A DNA stretch of 64,000 bases from an uncultured Pseudodesulfovibrio sp. (GCF_963664965.1 NZ_OY761823.1:3366001-3430000); one strand, 5' to 3'. Counted from the first letter of the stretch, positions 35,759 through 44,692 are shown. The notes: a model not told the origin generated them from the sequence alone. Numbers and translations are program-made.

Positions 35759-36304
35759 ATGCAACGTTGGAAAATCGGCTCCGGTCATCTTTTCATCCGT
35801 CAGGGAGACATCACCACTCTTGAAGTGGATACCATCGTCAACGCTGCCAACCCGCAACTTGCAGGTGGCGGCGGTGTGGACGGGGCCATTCATCGCGCAG
35901 CCGGGGCCGACAAACTCCAGCAGGCGTGCCGAGCCATCGTCGCAGTCATGGGCGAGCTGCCCACCGGCGAGGCGATCATCACTCCCGGTTTCGATCTTAC
36001 GGCCCGGTACATCATCCATACCGTCGGCCCGATCTGGAACGGCGGCTCGAACCACGAGCCCGAGCTGCTTGAAAACGCCTACCGGAACAGCCTGCAAATC
36101 GCTCACGAAAACAATCTCTCGACCATAGCTTTCCCGGCCATATCCTGCGGCGTCTACGGCTATCCCGTGGAGGAAGCCGCACACATCGCGCTCTCAGCCC
36201 TCAAGGAAGGCCTTGAGGCGGGACTCGTCGCGGAAGCGGGTATGGTCCTGCACGATCAAGCGGCACACGAAATATGGCACGCCGCAGCCAAAAACATTGT
36301 GTAA
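35759..36304 (+). CDS. Macro domain protein (O-acetyl-ADP-ribose deacetylase type)
   Basis: 181 aa, a single macro domain with [26 protein letters not shown] and later [21 protein letters not shown]. These are the ADP-ribose-binding loops of the YmdB/MacroD class. It removes ADP-ribose-type modifications or hydrolyses O-acetyl-ADP-ribose. The ATG has no strong ribosome-binding site; the frame begins at the conserved [17 protein letters not shown]. It lies 18 bases before hslV and may share its transcript. Confidence 0.92.
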   Translation: MQRWKIGSGHLFIRQGDITTLEVDTIVNAANPQLAGGGGVDGAIHRAAGADKLQQACRAIVAVMGELPTGEAIITPGFDLTARYIIHTVGPIWNGGSNHEPELLENAYRNSLQIAHENNLSTIAFPAISCGVYGYPVEEAAHIALSALKEGLEAGLVAEAGMVLHDQAAHEIWHAAAKNIV

Positions 36305-36322
36305 TAATCCAAGGAGAATACA

Positions 36323-36862
36323 GTGGAACTCAGAGGAACAACCATCGTCGCGGTCAAAGACGAAAACGGTACGGCAGTCGCCGGTGACGGACAGGTCACC
36401 TTCGGTCAGGCCGTGGTCATGAAGCATACCGCCCGCAAGGTGCGCCGCATCTACAAGGATAAGGTCACCGTCGGCTTTGCCGGTGCCACCGCAGACGCCT
36501 TCACCCTGTCCGAGCGTTTCGAGGCCAAACTGGAAACCTATTCCGGCAACCTGCTCCGCGCCGCAGTGGAACTCGCCAAGGACTGGCGCACCGACAAGTA
36601 CCTTCGCAAGCTCGAAGCCATGCTCCTTGCCGCAGACGGCGAGCACGTACTCATCATCTCCGGTACCGGCGACGTCATCGAACCGGACGACGGAGTGGCA
36701 GCCATCGGCTCCGGCGGTTCCTACGCCCTCGCAGCCGCCCGCGCCATGCAGCGCAACACCGACATGGATGCAGGGGAAATCGCCCAGAAAGCCATGGAAA
36801 TCGCCGCAGAAATCTGCGTCTACACCAACAACAACATCATCCTCGAAGCGCAGAGCAAATAG
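36323..36862 (+). CDS. hslV: ATP-dependent protease proteolytic subunit HslV
   Basis: 179 aa from a GTG start with AAGGAGAATACA upstream. The start MELRG precedes [19 protein letters not shown], so Thr6 becomes the N-terminal nucleophile after processing. Other motifs: [20 protein letters not shown] and [14 protein letters not shown]. It forms the double hexamer core of the HslUV (ClpQY) protease. Unlike the usual tight hslVU, 290 bases with repeats separate it from hslU. Confidence 0.96.
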   Translation: MELRGTTIVAVKDENGTAVAGDGQVTFGQAVVMKHTARKVRRIYKDKVTVGFAGATADAFTLSERFEAKLETYSGNLLRAAVELAKDWRTDKYLRKLEAMLLAADGEHVLIISGTGDVIEPDDGVAAIGSGGSYALAAARAMQRNTDMDAGEIAQKAMEIAAEICVYTNNNIILEAQSK

Positions 36863-36875
36863 TTAAAACATATTT

Positions 36876-36930
36876 CTGGGGGAAACTTTTGAAAAAGTTT
36901 CCCCCAGACCCCCTTCAAAACTTTTTGGTC
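36876..36930 (+). repeat. Dispersed repeat hairpin between hslV and hslU
   Basis: CTGGGGGAAACTTTT and AAAAGTTTCCCCCAG pair around a short loop (36876-36906), followed by ACCCCCTTCAAAACTTTTTG. The AACTTTTTGGTC end also occurs at the repeat near 10290, so the two belong to one family. It could act as a partial terminator after hslV. The 170 bases between it and the copy at 37102 hold no supported gene. Confidence 0.75.
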
Positions 36931-37101
36931 TACGCCGCCAGCGAATTTGAAGGGAAACACGCAATCAACATGGCGGCGCAGGGGTGCGTTAACGAAAATA
37001 AGCACCATAGACGTATACTTTGTTTAAAACCCAAAACGGCGCATGACTCATTGTCGAATTTGCACAAATAAACAGCGCCGTTTTATACAAAAAGTTTAGG
37101 A

Positions 37102-37146
37102 GATTCTTAAGAACCCTTTTCAAAGGGTTCTTAAGCCGCCGGAGGC
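37102..37146 (-). repeat. Dispersed GCCTCCGGCGGC + hairpin repeat, copy 4
   Basis: On the minus strand: GCCTCCGGCGGC, then TTAAGAACCCTTT and AAAGGGTTCTTAA pairing, then GAATC. It shares the start and end blocks with copies 1 and 3 but has a longer stem. It ends 8 bases before the hslU start, so it overlaps the hslU ribosome-binding region (GGAGGC). Confidence 0.82.
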
Positions 37147-37154
37147 ATCCCACA

Positions 37155-38543
37155 ATGAGTAATCTGACACCAAGAGAAATCGTATCCGAACTGGACAAGT
37201 ACATTATCGGTCAGGACGCTGCCAAACGCATGGTCGCCATCGCCATGAGAAACCGCTGGCGCCGCCAGCAGATCGACCCGGAGCTGCGGGACGAAATCGC
37301 GCCGAAAAACATCATCCTGATGGGCCCCACTGGCGTGGGTAAAACCGAAATCGCCCGCCGTCTGGCGCGCCTGACCAACTGCCCGTTCTTCAAGGTCGAG
37401 GCCACGAAGTTCACGGAAGTGGGCTATGTGGGTCGCGATGTGGAATCCATGATCCGCGACCTGATGGAAATCGGCGTGAACATGGTTCACAAGGAAGAAA
37501 CCGAGAAGGTACGCATCAAGGCGGAAAAGAACGCTGAAGAGCGCCTGCTTGATCTGCTGCTCCCAAGCAAAAAGAAGGAACAGCAGAGTCCTGCCGGATT
37601 CTTCATGGGCACACAGTCCGGTGAAATCGAAGAAAAGAAAGAAGCCCCGAAAGACGACTCCACTCGCGAAAAGTTCCGCCAGATGTTCCGTCAGGGGCAA
37701 CTGGATGAACGCGAAGTGGAAATGGAGATCACAGTCCAGTCCGGCGCGCAGGTCGAGATCATGGCTATTCCCGGCATGGAAGAAATGGGTTCGAATCTCC
37801 AGAACGCTTTTTCCAACATGTTCCCGGGCAAACGGAAAGCACGGAAATTGAAGATCAAGGACGCCTACGAAGCCCTTATCGCCGAAGAGGCCGACAAACT
37901 CATCGACCCGGACGCCGTGAATGAACTGGCTCGGGAGCGCGTCGAACAACAAGGCATTTTGTTCGTGGACGAAATGGACAAGATCGCTTCCCGGCAGGAC
38001 GCAGCAGGCGGCGGCAGCGCGGACGTTTCCCGCGAAGGCGTGCAGCGAGACCTGCTCCCGGTAGTTGAAGGCAGTGTCGTGAATACCAAATACGGCATGG
38101 TCAAGACCGACCACATCCTGTTCATCGCGGCTGGCGCATTCCACTTTGCCAAGCCGTCGGACCTGATTCCCGAACTACAGGGCCGCTTCCCGTTGCGCGA
38201 AGAGCTTTCCTCGCTGCACAAGGAAGAGTTCTACCAGATTCTTACCGAGCCGAAGAATGCACTTACCGTGCAGTACAAGGCGCTGCTCGCCACCGAAGGC
38301 GTGACCATTGACTTCTCCAAAGAGGCACTTGAGGAAATCTCTGCCAATGCGGAAAAGATCAACGAGGAAACCGAGAACATCGGTGCCCGCAGACTCTACA
38401 CCATCATGGAAAAGATTCTGGCGAACCTCTCTTTTGAGGCTCCGGACAAATCCGGCCAGAAAATCATGATCGACCGAGACTACGTCAAATCTCAAATAGA
38501 CGACGTGGTAGAAGACCGCGACCTGTCCCGCTACATCCTGTAG
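37155..38543 (+). CDS. hslU: ATP-dependent protease ATPase subunit HslU
   Basis: 462 aa. N-domain: [20 protein letters not shown]; Walker [16 protein letters not shown]; the inserted I-domain about 110-240; Walker [11 protein letters not shown]; sensor regions [10 protein letters not shown] and [15 protein letters not shown]-terminal tail ending RYIL that docks in HslV. It unfolds substrates and feeds HslV. The ATG lies 8 bases after the end of a repeat, and the GGAGG of that repeat may serve as its ribosome-binding site. Confidence 0.97.
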   Translation: MSNLTPREIVSELDKYIIGQDAAKRMVAIAMRNRWRRQQIDPELRDEIAPKNIILMGPTGVGKTEIARRLARLTNCPFFKVEATKFTEVGYVGRDVESMIRDLMEIGVNMVHKEETEKVRIKAEKNAEERLLDLLLPSKKKEQQSPAGFFMGTQSGEIEEKKEAPKDDSTREKFRQMFRQGQLDEREVEMEITVQSGAQVEIMAIPGMEEMGSNLQNAFSNMFPGKRKARKLKIKDAYEALIAEEADKLIDPDAVNELARERVEQQGILFVDEMDKIASRQDAAGGGSADVSREGVQRDLLPVVEGSVVNTKYGMVKTDHILFIAAGAFHFAKPSDLIPELQGRFPLREELSSLHKEEFYQILTEPKNALTVQYKALLATEGVTIDFSKEALEEISANAEKINEETENIGARRLYTIMEKILANLSFEAPDKSGQKIMIDRDYVKSQIDDVVEDRDLSRYIL

Positions 38544-38611
38544 CAACAGACGAGGTGAATGCAACAGAATCACCTCAGCCTCACCACGTTTCTCACACAT
38601 CGCAAAAAGCC

Positions 38612-38648
38612 AAGCGCCTTCAGATCTTCAAATCTGAGGGCGCTTTTT
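38612..38648 (+). terminator. Rho-independent terminator after hslU
   Basis: AAGCGCCTTCAGAT and ATCTGAGGGCGCTT pair around a short loop, followed by TTTTT. Confidence 0.88.
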
Positions 38649-38698
38649 CCTGCTCCGAAAAATTCACTCTATCAACCCGGTCTGTAATTCTAACATGG

Positions 38699-38726
38699 TT
38701 GCGCTCCGCTTGTACTTTGCTACAAT
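38699..38726 (+). promoter_or_regulatory. Sigma-70-type promoter of the histidine kinase gene
   Basis: TTGCGC (38699-38704) and TACAAT (38721-38726) are 16 bases apart. The position implies a transcript start near 38733, which favours the ATG at 38752 over the one at 38695. Confidence 0.5.
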
Positions 38727-38751
38727 TACACAAAATCGAGGCTCAGAGCAG

Positions 38752-40116
38752 ATGTCCCAGCAGAAACCCCATACCGACGGCAAGCGTAAACGAATCCCGG
38801 AAAGACTCGTGGGCTATCTGACGCCCAGCCGTCGACCACTTCTGTTCATCCTGCTTGCCGCCCTTTCCCTCGCCGCTGCCGGCGGATTCATCAACACCCG
38901 CATCATCTATCCCGCATTCACGAATATCATCATTGAGGGTATTTCCGACGATGCCAGACGCATCGCTTCTCATCTCCTCCCCCCCGCGCTCAAACATACC
39001 TCCCTCGTATCCGAACGCCTCACGCCCAGATTTTTCGGGGATATCTACAAACTGGAAAACGACTTCGGACTGATAAAGGTAAAGATCATCTCATTCAAAG
39101 GCACGGTGATCTACTCTACCGACCCTGATGACATTGGAAGACAGAGCTGTGCACACTTCGCACAACGCTCCGGGAAAAACGAGGTCTACACCCAGCTTCT
39201 CAAGTTGAACCAACGATCACTGGACGGAGACACTTTTCTCGCCGAAGTTGTCGAGACCTACATACCAATCACTTCAGGCGACCGATTTCTCGGTGCTTTC
39301 GAACTGTATTTCGACATCACCAAACGGATGCAGCACCTGCACCGTCTGGTCACCTATTCGACCATTGCCATGGGAACTCTTGCCGCTGCGCTCATTATCA
39401 CTGTCCTTATCCTCATCAGAAAAGAGACGTCCCGCCAGAAGGCTCAGGAAAAAGCCGAGGCACTCAAAGAGGAGGTGGACCGCATCACCCGCCATGACCT
39501 CAAATCGCCTGTTGCCGGAATTCTCAGCGGTTTGACCTATCTGGAAAACTTCACGGAGCTGACGGACGAACAAGCGGCAATTACGGCAGATATGCGAAAA
39601 GCCGCAAACACGGCGCTCAACCTGATGACCCGCGGCCTTGATCTCTTCAAGATGGAAACCGGCACTTATACGTTTGAACCAGCACCCGTCGACATTCCCG
39701 GCACCTGTCAACGTGCCGCCACCGATCTCGGCGAAATAGCCCGAACCAGAGGTGTCCTCCTTACTCTCAATGATCCGGCGGCATCCACCACCGCCTTGGC
39801 CGACGAAACACTATGCTACCTCACCATCGCCAATCTGCTCAAAAATGCCATTGAGGCGTCCTCCATCGGTGACACTGTCGTGATCGATTTTGATTCACAG
39901 GATCATATTATCGTAGCCATCAGTAATCCTGCTGAAATTCCAACCGATATTCAAAGCACTTTCTTTGACAAATATTCCACCTCGGGCAAGCAGAGCGGAA
40001 CCGGGATCGGCACGTATTCCGCAAGGCTCATGGCACGCACCATGAACGGTGATCTCACCATGACATCCTCCCCGGATGAGGGAACCACGGTCACCCTTAC
40101 CCTGCCCAAGGAATAA
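38752..40116 (+). CDS. Membrane-bound sensor histidine kinase
   Basis: 454 aa from MSQQKPHTDGKRKRIPERL. First membrane helix at about residues 30-50 (LLFILLAALSLAAAGGFI), a periplasmic sensor to ~205 (IIEGISDDARRIASHLL..., ISFKGTVIYSTDPDDIG), a second helix (YSTIAMGTLAAALIITVLIL), then the dimerisation domain with His248 in RITRHDLKSPVAGI and an ATPase domain with NLLKNAIEAS and a GTGIGTYSARLMART G-box. The H-box HDLKSP is the HDxK variant seen in HATPase groups of deltaproteobacteria. No response regulator is adjacent. The hydrogenase endopeptidase gene follows 92 bases later, but no functional link is shown. Confidence 0.9.
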   Translation: MSQQKPHTDGKRKRIPERLVGYLTPSRRPLLFILLAALSLAAAGGFINTRIIYPAFTNIIIEGISDDARRIASHLLPPALKHTSLVSERLTPRFFGDIYKLENDFGLIKVKIISFKGTVIYSTDPDDIGRQSCAHFAQRSGKNEVYTQLLKLNQRSLDGDTFLAEVVETYIPITSGDRFLGAFELYFDITKRMQHLHRLVTYSTIAMGTLAAALIITVLILIRKETSRQKAQEKAEALKEEVDRITRHDLKSPVAGILSGLTYLENFTELTDEQAAITADMRKAANTALNLMTRGLDLFKMETGTYTFEPAPVDIPGTCQRAATDLGEIARTRGVLLTLNDPAASTTALADETLCYLTIANLLKNAIEASSIGDTVVIDFDSQDHIIVAISNPAEIPTDIQSTFFDKYSTSGKQSGTGIGTYSARLMARTMNGDLTMTSSPDEGTTVTLTLPKE

Positions 40117-40208
40117 CGCACCGTATCCACCGGTTCATTCTACATTAACTCGCTCAGAGAGCGGAAAAGTTCATATTTCATCTTGCGTAAACTTGTGGTG
40201 TTTACTAA

Positions 40209-40772
40209 ATGAAACCTATGCCTGAAACAGACAAACGCATACTGATACTGGGCGTGGGAAACATCCTGTTCACCGACGAGGGTTTCGGCGTCCGAATTGC
40301 TGAGGAACTTGAGCAGAAATATGAGTTTTCCCCGAATGTCACGATTCTTGATGGCGGCACTTTGGGATTGAGACTCATGGGTCCGATCATGGAATCGGAC
40401 TATCTGGTTATCGTTGACATCGTCTTGAATGAAGGACAGCCCGGTGATGTCTTCCGCCTGCTGGGTGAAGACCTGAACAAAGCCTGCGCCTTCAAGAACT
40501 CCATGCACCAGACGGACCTGCTCGACACGCTGGCGAATTGCAGCATTGTGGGCCAGGTTCCGGACGATATCATCCTTTACGGCGTCGAGCCGGTAAACTA
40601 CAAGGACATGTCTGCGGCCTTGTCGCCGGAGCTTGAAGCGAAGATGCCGGAAGTCATCGACGCAGTCCTGAAAGAAGTGGAAAACGCCGGCGGGACGTAT
40701 ACCTCTCGCACCATGGCTAACCCTGCTACGGAGAAGATTTATGTGCCTCGCGATACCAGCGGAAATTCTTGA
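40209..40772 (+). CDS. Hydrogenase maturation endopeptidase (HyaD/HynC type)
   Basis: 187 aa; a second ATG at 40218 is possible. Motifs: ILGVGNILFTDEGFGVRIAEEL with the metal-binding Glu, DGGTLGLRLMGPIMESDYLVIVD and HQTDLLDTL with the nickel-sensing His. It removes the C-terminal extension of the [NiFe] large subunit after nickel insertion. The substrate is very probably the large subunit at 42908-44629, which has a 15-residue extension. It overlaps hypC by 32 bases. Confidence 0.93.
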   Translation: MKPMPETDKRILILGVGNILFTDEGFGVRIAEELEQKYEFSPNVTILDGGTLGLRLMGPIMESDYLVIVDIVLNEGQPGDVFRLLGEDLNKACAFKNSMHQTDLLDTLANCSIVGQVPDDIILYGVEPVNYKDMSAALSPELEAKMPEVIDAVLKEVENAGGTYTSRTMANPATEKIYVPRDTSGNS

Positions 40773-40998
40773 AATCAATGACGGCGTCGCCACCTGCAAA
40801 GTCGGCGAAGGCGACACCACGGTCCAGGCTTCGATCATGCTTCTGGATGAAGAAGTAACGCTGGGTGACTACATCATCATTCATGCCGGATTCGCACTGC
40901 GTAAGCTTGATCCCAAGGAAGCACAGGAAACATTGCAGATTCTGCGTGATCTGGTGAACATCATGGGTGGCGAAGACTACCAGCATGAAATGCTCTAA
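40741..40998 (+). CDS. hypC: HypC/HupF hydrogenase assembly chaperone
   Basis: 85 aa starting MCLAIPAEILEIND, the HypC signature with the essential Cys2. HypC works with HypD in moving the Fe(CN)2CO group into the large subunit. The start overlaps the end of the endopeptidase gene, so they are translationally coupled. No hypD, hypE, hypA or hypB lies in the window. Confidence 0.95.
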   Translation: MCLAIPAEILEINDGVATCKVGEGDTTVQASIMLLDEEVTLGDYIIIHAGFALRKLDPKEAQETLQILRDLVNIMGGEDYQHEML

Positions 40999-41021
40999 CC
41001 GTTTTCGGTTCTCTGAAAATG

Positions 41022-41056
41022 AAAAGCCCGGAGCGTCCAACGTTCCGGGCTTTTTC
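41022..41056 (+). terminator. Terminator after hypC, probably bidirectional
   Basis: AAAAGCCCGGA and TCCGGGCTTTTT pair around a 10-base loop. T-runs on both strands suit the convergent ends of hypC and the SMR gene. Confidence 0.88.
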
Positions 41057-41074
41057 CTTGTCTTCGTATCACGA

Positions 41075-41404
41075 TCAATGGCTGACGGTCTTTGAAAACA
41101 CATTGATGACGGCCACGCCGCTGACGATAAGCCCCATGCCGATCATGGCCGGAATATCCGGAATCTGTTTGAAGAAAATAGCTCCGGCAATGCCTATCAG
41201 GACAATTCCGACACCGGCCCAAATGGCATATGCAATCCCCATGGGGATGGTCTTCAGCACAAGACTGAGGAAATAGAACGCCAACCCGTATCCAGTCACG
41301 ACAATACTGCTCGGCAGAACCTTGGTAAACCCGTCGCAAGCCTGCAAGGCAGTTGTTCCCAAAACCTCGGCTATGATGGCAAGCGCCAAATATACATATC
41401 CCAC
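41075..41404 (-). CDS. SMR family multidrug efflux protein
   Basis: 109 aa with four membrane helices. A GTG start follows AGGAGG by 5 bases. The key Glu is in AIIAEVLGTTALQACDGF, as in EmrE Glu14, and the later IPMGIAYAIWAGVGIVLIG is the SMR signature. It exports cationic drugs or polyamine-like compounds with proton antiport as an antiparallel dimer. It is last in a minus-strand series of small genes for membrane proteins. Confidence 0.93.
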   Translation of the reverse strand: MGYVYLALAIIAEVLGTTALQACDGFTKVLPSSIVVTGYGLAFYFLSLVLKTIPMGIAYAIWAGVGIVLIGIAGAIFFKQIPDIPAMIGMGLIVSGVAVINVFSKTVSH

Positions 41405-41413
41405 TTTCGCCTC

Positions 41414-41570
41414 CTATTTGTACTTTCCGCGATACCGAATGTCCTTCTTAAAATCCTGCATGAACTGCTGAAGCAATACGCGGTCTTCATCGGTTATGCC
41501 AAGATTTATGGCAGGTAGCGCATTTGAGGCAAAATTGACCGCTTTCCATGCAGTCCCCTTTGTCACACAT
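41414..41570 (-). pseudogene. Small Cys-rich protein, probably frameshifted
   Basis: One frame from ATG 41570 reads MCDKGDCMESGQFCLKCATC and then stops 9 codons later; upstream in the same frame are two more cysteines (CPCF). The other frame carries the tail GITDEDRVLLQQFMQDFKKD to the stop at 41414. Removing one A from AAA near 41507-41509 joins them into a protein of about 50 residues. A zinc-ribbon or metal-binding role is suggested by the Cys pattern only. Ten bases separate it from the SMR gene. Confidence 0.35.
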
Positions 41571-41615
41571 AAAGCATGGACAAGGGACAAAGCCAATGGG
41601 GACTATTCGAAACGA

Positions 41616-42110
41616 TCAGGTACGGGCTTTCTTTCCGGGCAGAAAGGATGCGCGCAGAAAACTCGGGCGCAGAAAGGCAAACGGGTTTCGGACGACCAAA
41701 TCAGGCAGGATATGATACCAGCGATATCCCAGCTCGACAAAATAGCACCGGGCAACATCGCCGTATCCGACTTCATCGGCAGCAAAAATGGCGGCATCAC
41801 GCTGACACCGGGATCGGGCCAAGGGTTCCAGAATTCGCTCGCTGTACCCGTACTTGCGAAACATGCGCTTGATGCGTTCGCATTCCCGGTGCCGGGACAC
41901 GGCATCAGCCATGGCGAACAGGGCAACCACAAGCCATCCCCCACCCCAACAGGCAAAAAGGACGGCCTGTGAAATATCGCCACCGCTCCAATGGGCTAAT
42001 CCGGCAGATTTCAAACCGAGAGCAAGCAAAAGTGATGCAAAGCCCGTGAAATACGGCCATGGAGCAGCGCGAACAAAACGCAGGGATTGACTGAGTCGCA
42101 CAATCGACAT
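41616..42110 (-). CDS. Hypothetical protein with two membrane helices
   Basis: 164 aa. Residues ~17-35 (PWPYFTGFASLLLALGL) and ~47-67 (AVLFACWGGGWLVVALFAM) look like membrane helices. The rest is Arg-rich and cytoplasmic (CERIKRMFRKYGYSERILEPLARSRC). GAGG lies six bases before the ATG. I have a sense of similar proteins in Desulfovibrio but cannot name a family. It lies between LysE and the Cys-rich gene on the same strand. Confidence 0.65.
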   Translation of the reverse strand: MSIVRLSQSLRFVRAAPWPYFTGFASLLLALGLKSAGLAHWSGGDISQAVLFACWGGGWLVVALFAMADAVSRHRECERIKRMFRKYGYSERILEPLARSRCQRDAAIFAADEVGYGDVARCYFVELGYRWYHILPDLVVRNPFAFLRPSFLRASFLPGKKART

Positions 42111-42154
42111 GAAAAACCTCTAGCCGAGGAACGGCTGCGGGTCAATTTTTCTCG

Positions 42155-42783
42155 TTAACGGCTTTCAGGCATGGCAAGAACAAGACCAAGCGATACAAGC
42201 ACACTGCCTGCAACTCGCTTGAGCCACCCTTCGATAGTCGGGTTACCCTTGAGACGATTACCGATTGCACCGGAAAAAAGCGCTGTAGCAGCAAAAACAG
42301 GAAAGCTGACAAGCATGAATATTATTCCAAGTATAAACATCTGCATGCCGACATTCCCTCTCGACGTATCCACGAACTGCGGCAGAAAAGCGAGAAAGAA
42401 AAGTGCGACTTTCGGATTGAGGACATTGCACAAGACAGTCTGCCGGAATATCTTCATTGGTTTCAGTTCCTGAACACTTCCTTCGCTCATGGACTGCGAA
42501 TGGCTCCGCCACATCTGGATACCCATGTATATGAGGTAGGCAGCTCCGGCATACTTGATCCCCTGATATGCCAGTGCGGAGGTACGCAAAACGGCCGACA
42601 ACCCGAACGCAGCAAATGCCGCATGAAAAAGGATGCCGAAATTAAAGCCCATGGCTGCGTACATGGCAGCCTTTCGCCCTTGTCGACGCCTCGTGTCAGG
42701 GTGTAAACAATATCCGGGCCCGGTGTGATAGCGAGAAAAAAAGACGCTGAAATGAAAAGCAGCAGTTGCGGTGTATCGATCAC
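42155..42783 (-). pseudogene. LysE/RhtB family exporter, split by a frameshift
   Basis: The first frame (GTG at 42783, AGGAG upstream) reads MIDTPQLLLFISASFFLAI with the LysE signature TPGPDIVYTLTRGVDKG and then goes out of frame. The second frame (to 42155) continues KAAMYAAMGFNFGILFHAAF with five more helices and LNPKVALFFLAFLPQFVD. One base appears missing near GGGCG at 42676-42682 (VDKGRKAAMYAA would result). A complete gene would be about 210 aa and export amino acids such as homoserine lactone or threonine derivatives. Sequencing error is the simplest explanation. Confidence 0.8.
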
Positions 42784-42849
42784 GACTCTCTCCTTGTGCC
42801 TGTTATTTTATTCGTGCACGCAGCATTGGTCAACGTCCTTGTCCTTCAT

Positions 42850-42882
42850 AAAAAAAGGGACCCGGCAAAAGCCGAGTCCCTT
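42850..42882 (-). terminator. Rho-independent terminator of the hydrogenase operon
   Basis: AAGGGACCCGGC and GCCGAGTCCCTT pair around AAAA with one mismatch; a seven-base T-run follows on the minus strand. It lies 26 bases past the stop of the large subunit gene. Confidence 0.9.
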
Positions 42883-42907
42883 GTTTGTGCGTTCGAGTCT
42901 GTATTGA

Positions 42908-44629
42908 CTACAGGACCCTGAACTTCTTGACGTTACCGGTCTTGTTATCAATGACGTGCACGCCGCAGGCGATGCAGGGGTCATAGGAGTGAACGGTACG
43001 CAGGATCTCGACCGGACGTTCCGGATCGGCGATCGGGGTGTTGTCAAGCAGAGCCTCTTCAGTGGGACCGGGGATGTCGTTGTCACAACGGGGGCCCAGG
43101 TTCCAGGTGGAGGGAACGACAAGCTGGAAGTTGTCGATCTTGGAGTCCTTGATGTTGAGCCAGTGGCTCAGGCCGCCACGCGGAGCGTTGACGTAACCGA
43201 CACCCTGTGCTTCGGCGGGCATGTCCCAATCCTTGCAGATGTCGACCTTGCCAGCAGCGATGTTGGCCTTGAGGTCATTGATCCAGTCAGTGGTCTTGAG
43301 AGCCACGATGAGGCATTCAATGCCGCGTGCGCCGGTACGACCGAGAGTGGAGAACAGAGCTTCTGCGCCCACGCCCAGTTTTTCCAGTACGAAGTTCGTG
43401 TACTTGACGAACTCGGGATGACCGAGACCGTAGTTGACCAGACAGGTAGCCAGCGGACCGACTTCCACAGCCTTGCCGTTGTAACGGGGGGCCTTCATCC
43501 AGGAGTACTTGGTCTTGTCATCAAGGCTGGTGTACATGGGATCCGTCACACCGGAGTAGGGGTGCTTCGGAGCGTCGTCCTTGTACCAGGAGTGCTTGAC
43601 GTGCTCTTCAATCTGAGCAGGATCATAAGCCATGACATCCTGGAACTTGCGATCAAAGATGACACCGGGCTTCACGTAACGGGAATTCAGATCGGCTTCG
43701 CCGCCCTGAGCGGGGAATTCGCCGAAGGTCATGAAGTTGGTGGTACCACCGATGGCAGCCCAGTCCTTGTAGTAGCTGGCGACAGCAATGAGGTCCGGGA
43801 TGTAGCAGTCAAGGATGAAATCCTTGATCTCGGCATGGAGACCAATGAAGTCATTGATGTACTTGTCGGTGAGGCCTTCGTAACAGGTTACGCCGCCCAT
43901 GACGGTGAACTGAGTGTGCGGGTTTTTCGCACCAAAGACAGCCATTGCGCGGGCAGCCTTGACCTGCAAGTGCAGGGCAGCCAGGTAATGGTTGGTAGCC
44001 AACAGGTTTACTTCGGGCGGCAGGACGTAAGCCGGGTGGCCGCCGAGGAAGTAAGCATTGGTGAAGATGCCGAGACGACCGGAATCAACGATACCCTTGA
44101 CGGTATCTTTGGTCTTCTGGAGTTCTTCTTTGGTAGTGACGATCGCGGGATTGGGGCGAACGGTCTTGGCGACGGCGACAGCGATTTCAGCGGTCTTGGC
44201 AACGTCGGCATTCAGACAGTCGGCGACATCCACGAAGTCGAGAGCGTGCAGATGATAGAAGTGCACGATATGGTCATGCATGAACTGCGCGGCCATCACC
44301 AAGTTACGGATGATGGTGGCGTTATGCGGCATTTCCTTGTCAACGCCAGCAGCATTGTCAACAGCGCGGGTGGAAGCGAGTGCGTGCACGTAGGTGCAGA
44401 CACCGCAGGAACGCTGGGTGAAGTGCTGGGCATCACGGGGATCGCGGCCTTTCAGGATGATCTCCAGACCACGGAACAGCTGAGAGCTGCTGCGAACGTC
44501 GATGATCTTGCCATTTTCGACCACGGCTTCCACGCGCAGGTGACCCTCAATTCTGGTAACCGGGTCAACGATGACGTTATGTTTCCCGTGAGCAGCTGCT
44601 CCGGGACCGGATTTTGCGCAACCGGACAT
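42908..44629 (-). CDS. hynA: Periplasmic [NiFe] hydrogenase large subunit
   Basis: 573 aa. The nickel ligands are the N-terminal pair in QRSCGVCTYVHA (Cys75, Cys78) and the C-terminal DPCIACGVH (Cys552, Cys555, then His558). A 15-residue extension VIDNKTGNVKKFRVL follows the His and is the target of the endopeptidase. TRIEGHLRVE near residue 25 is the L1 motif. It is of the standard [NiFe] type, since both C-terminal ligands are Cys rather than selenocysteine. It has no signal peptide and is carried out with the Tat-bearing small subunit. It oxidises H2 in the periplasm and passes electrons to cytochrome c3. Gene naming of the two subunits differs between species. Confidence 0.97.
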   Translation of the reverse strand: MSGCAKSGPGAAAHGKHNVIVDPVTRIEGHLRVEAVVENGKIIDVRSSSQLFRGLEIILKGRDPRDAQHFTQRSCGVCTYVHALASTRAVDNAAGVDKEMPHNATIIRNLVMAAQFMHDHIVHFYHLHALDFVDVADCLNADVAKTAEIAVAVAKTVRPNPAIVTTKEELQKTKDTVKGIVDSGRLGIFTNAYFLGGHPAYVLPPEVNLLATNHYLAALHLQVKAARAMAVFGAKNPHTQFTVMGGVTCYEGLTDKYINDFIGLHAEIKDFILDCYIPDLIAVASYYKDWAAIGGTTNFMTFGEFPAQGGEADLNSRYVKPGVIFDRKFQDVMAYDPAQIEEHVKHSWYKDDAPKHPYSGVTDPMYTSLDDKTKYSWMKAPRYNGKAVEVGPLATCLVNYGLGHPEFVKYTNFVLEKLGVGAEALFSTLGRTGARGIECLIVALKTTDWINDLKANIAAGKVDICKDWDMPAEAQGVGYVNAPRGGLSHWLNIKDSKIDNFQLVVPSTWNLGPRCDNDIPGPTEEALLDNTPIADPERPVEILRTVHSYDPCIACGVHVIDNKTGNVKKFRVL

Positions 44630-44692
44630 ATTATATCCTCCTTAATGAATTCAGATTTGCGTCTGCGAATCGAAACTTAAACAGGCCGCCGA

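Noticed and set aside
42908-44629. Possible [NiFeSe] hydrogenase with selenocysteine
   Set aside because: The C-terminal motif encodes Cys at both ligand positions and there is no in-frame TGA, so it is the ordinary [NiFe] type.
42956-44680. 574-codon open frame antisense to the hydrogenase large subunit
   Set aside because: It mirrors the real gene, has no recognisable motif and is explained by the high GC codon use of the opposite strand.
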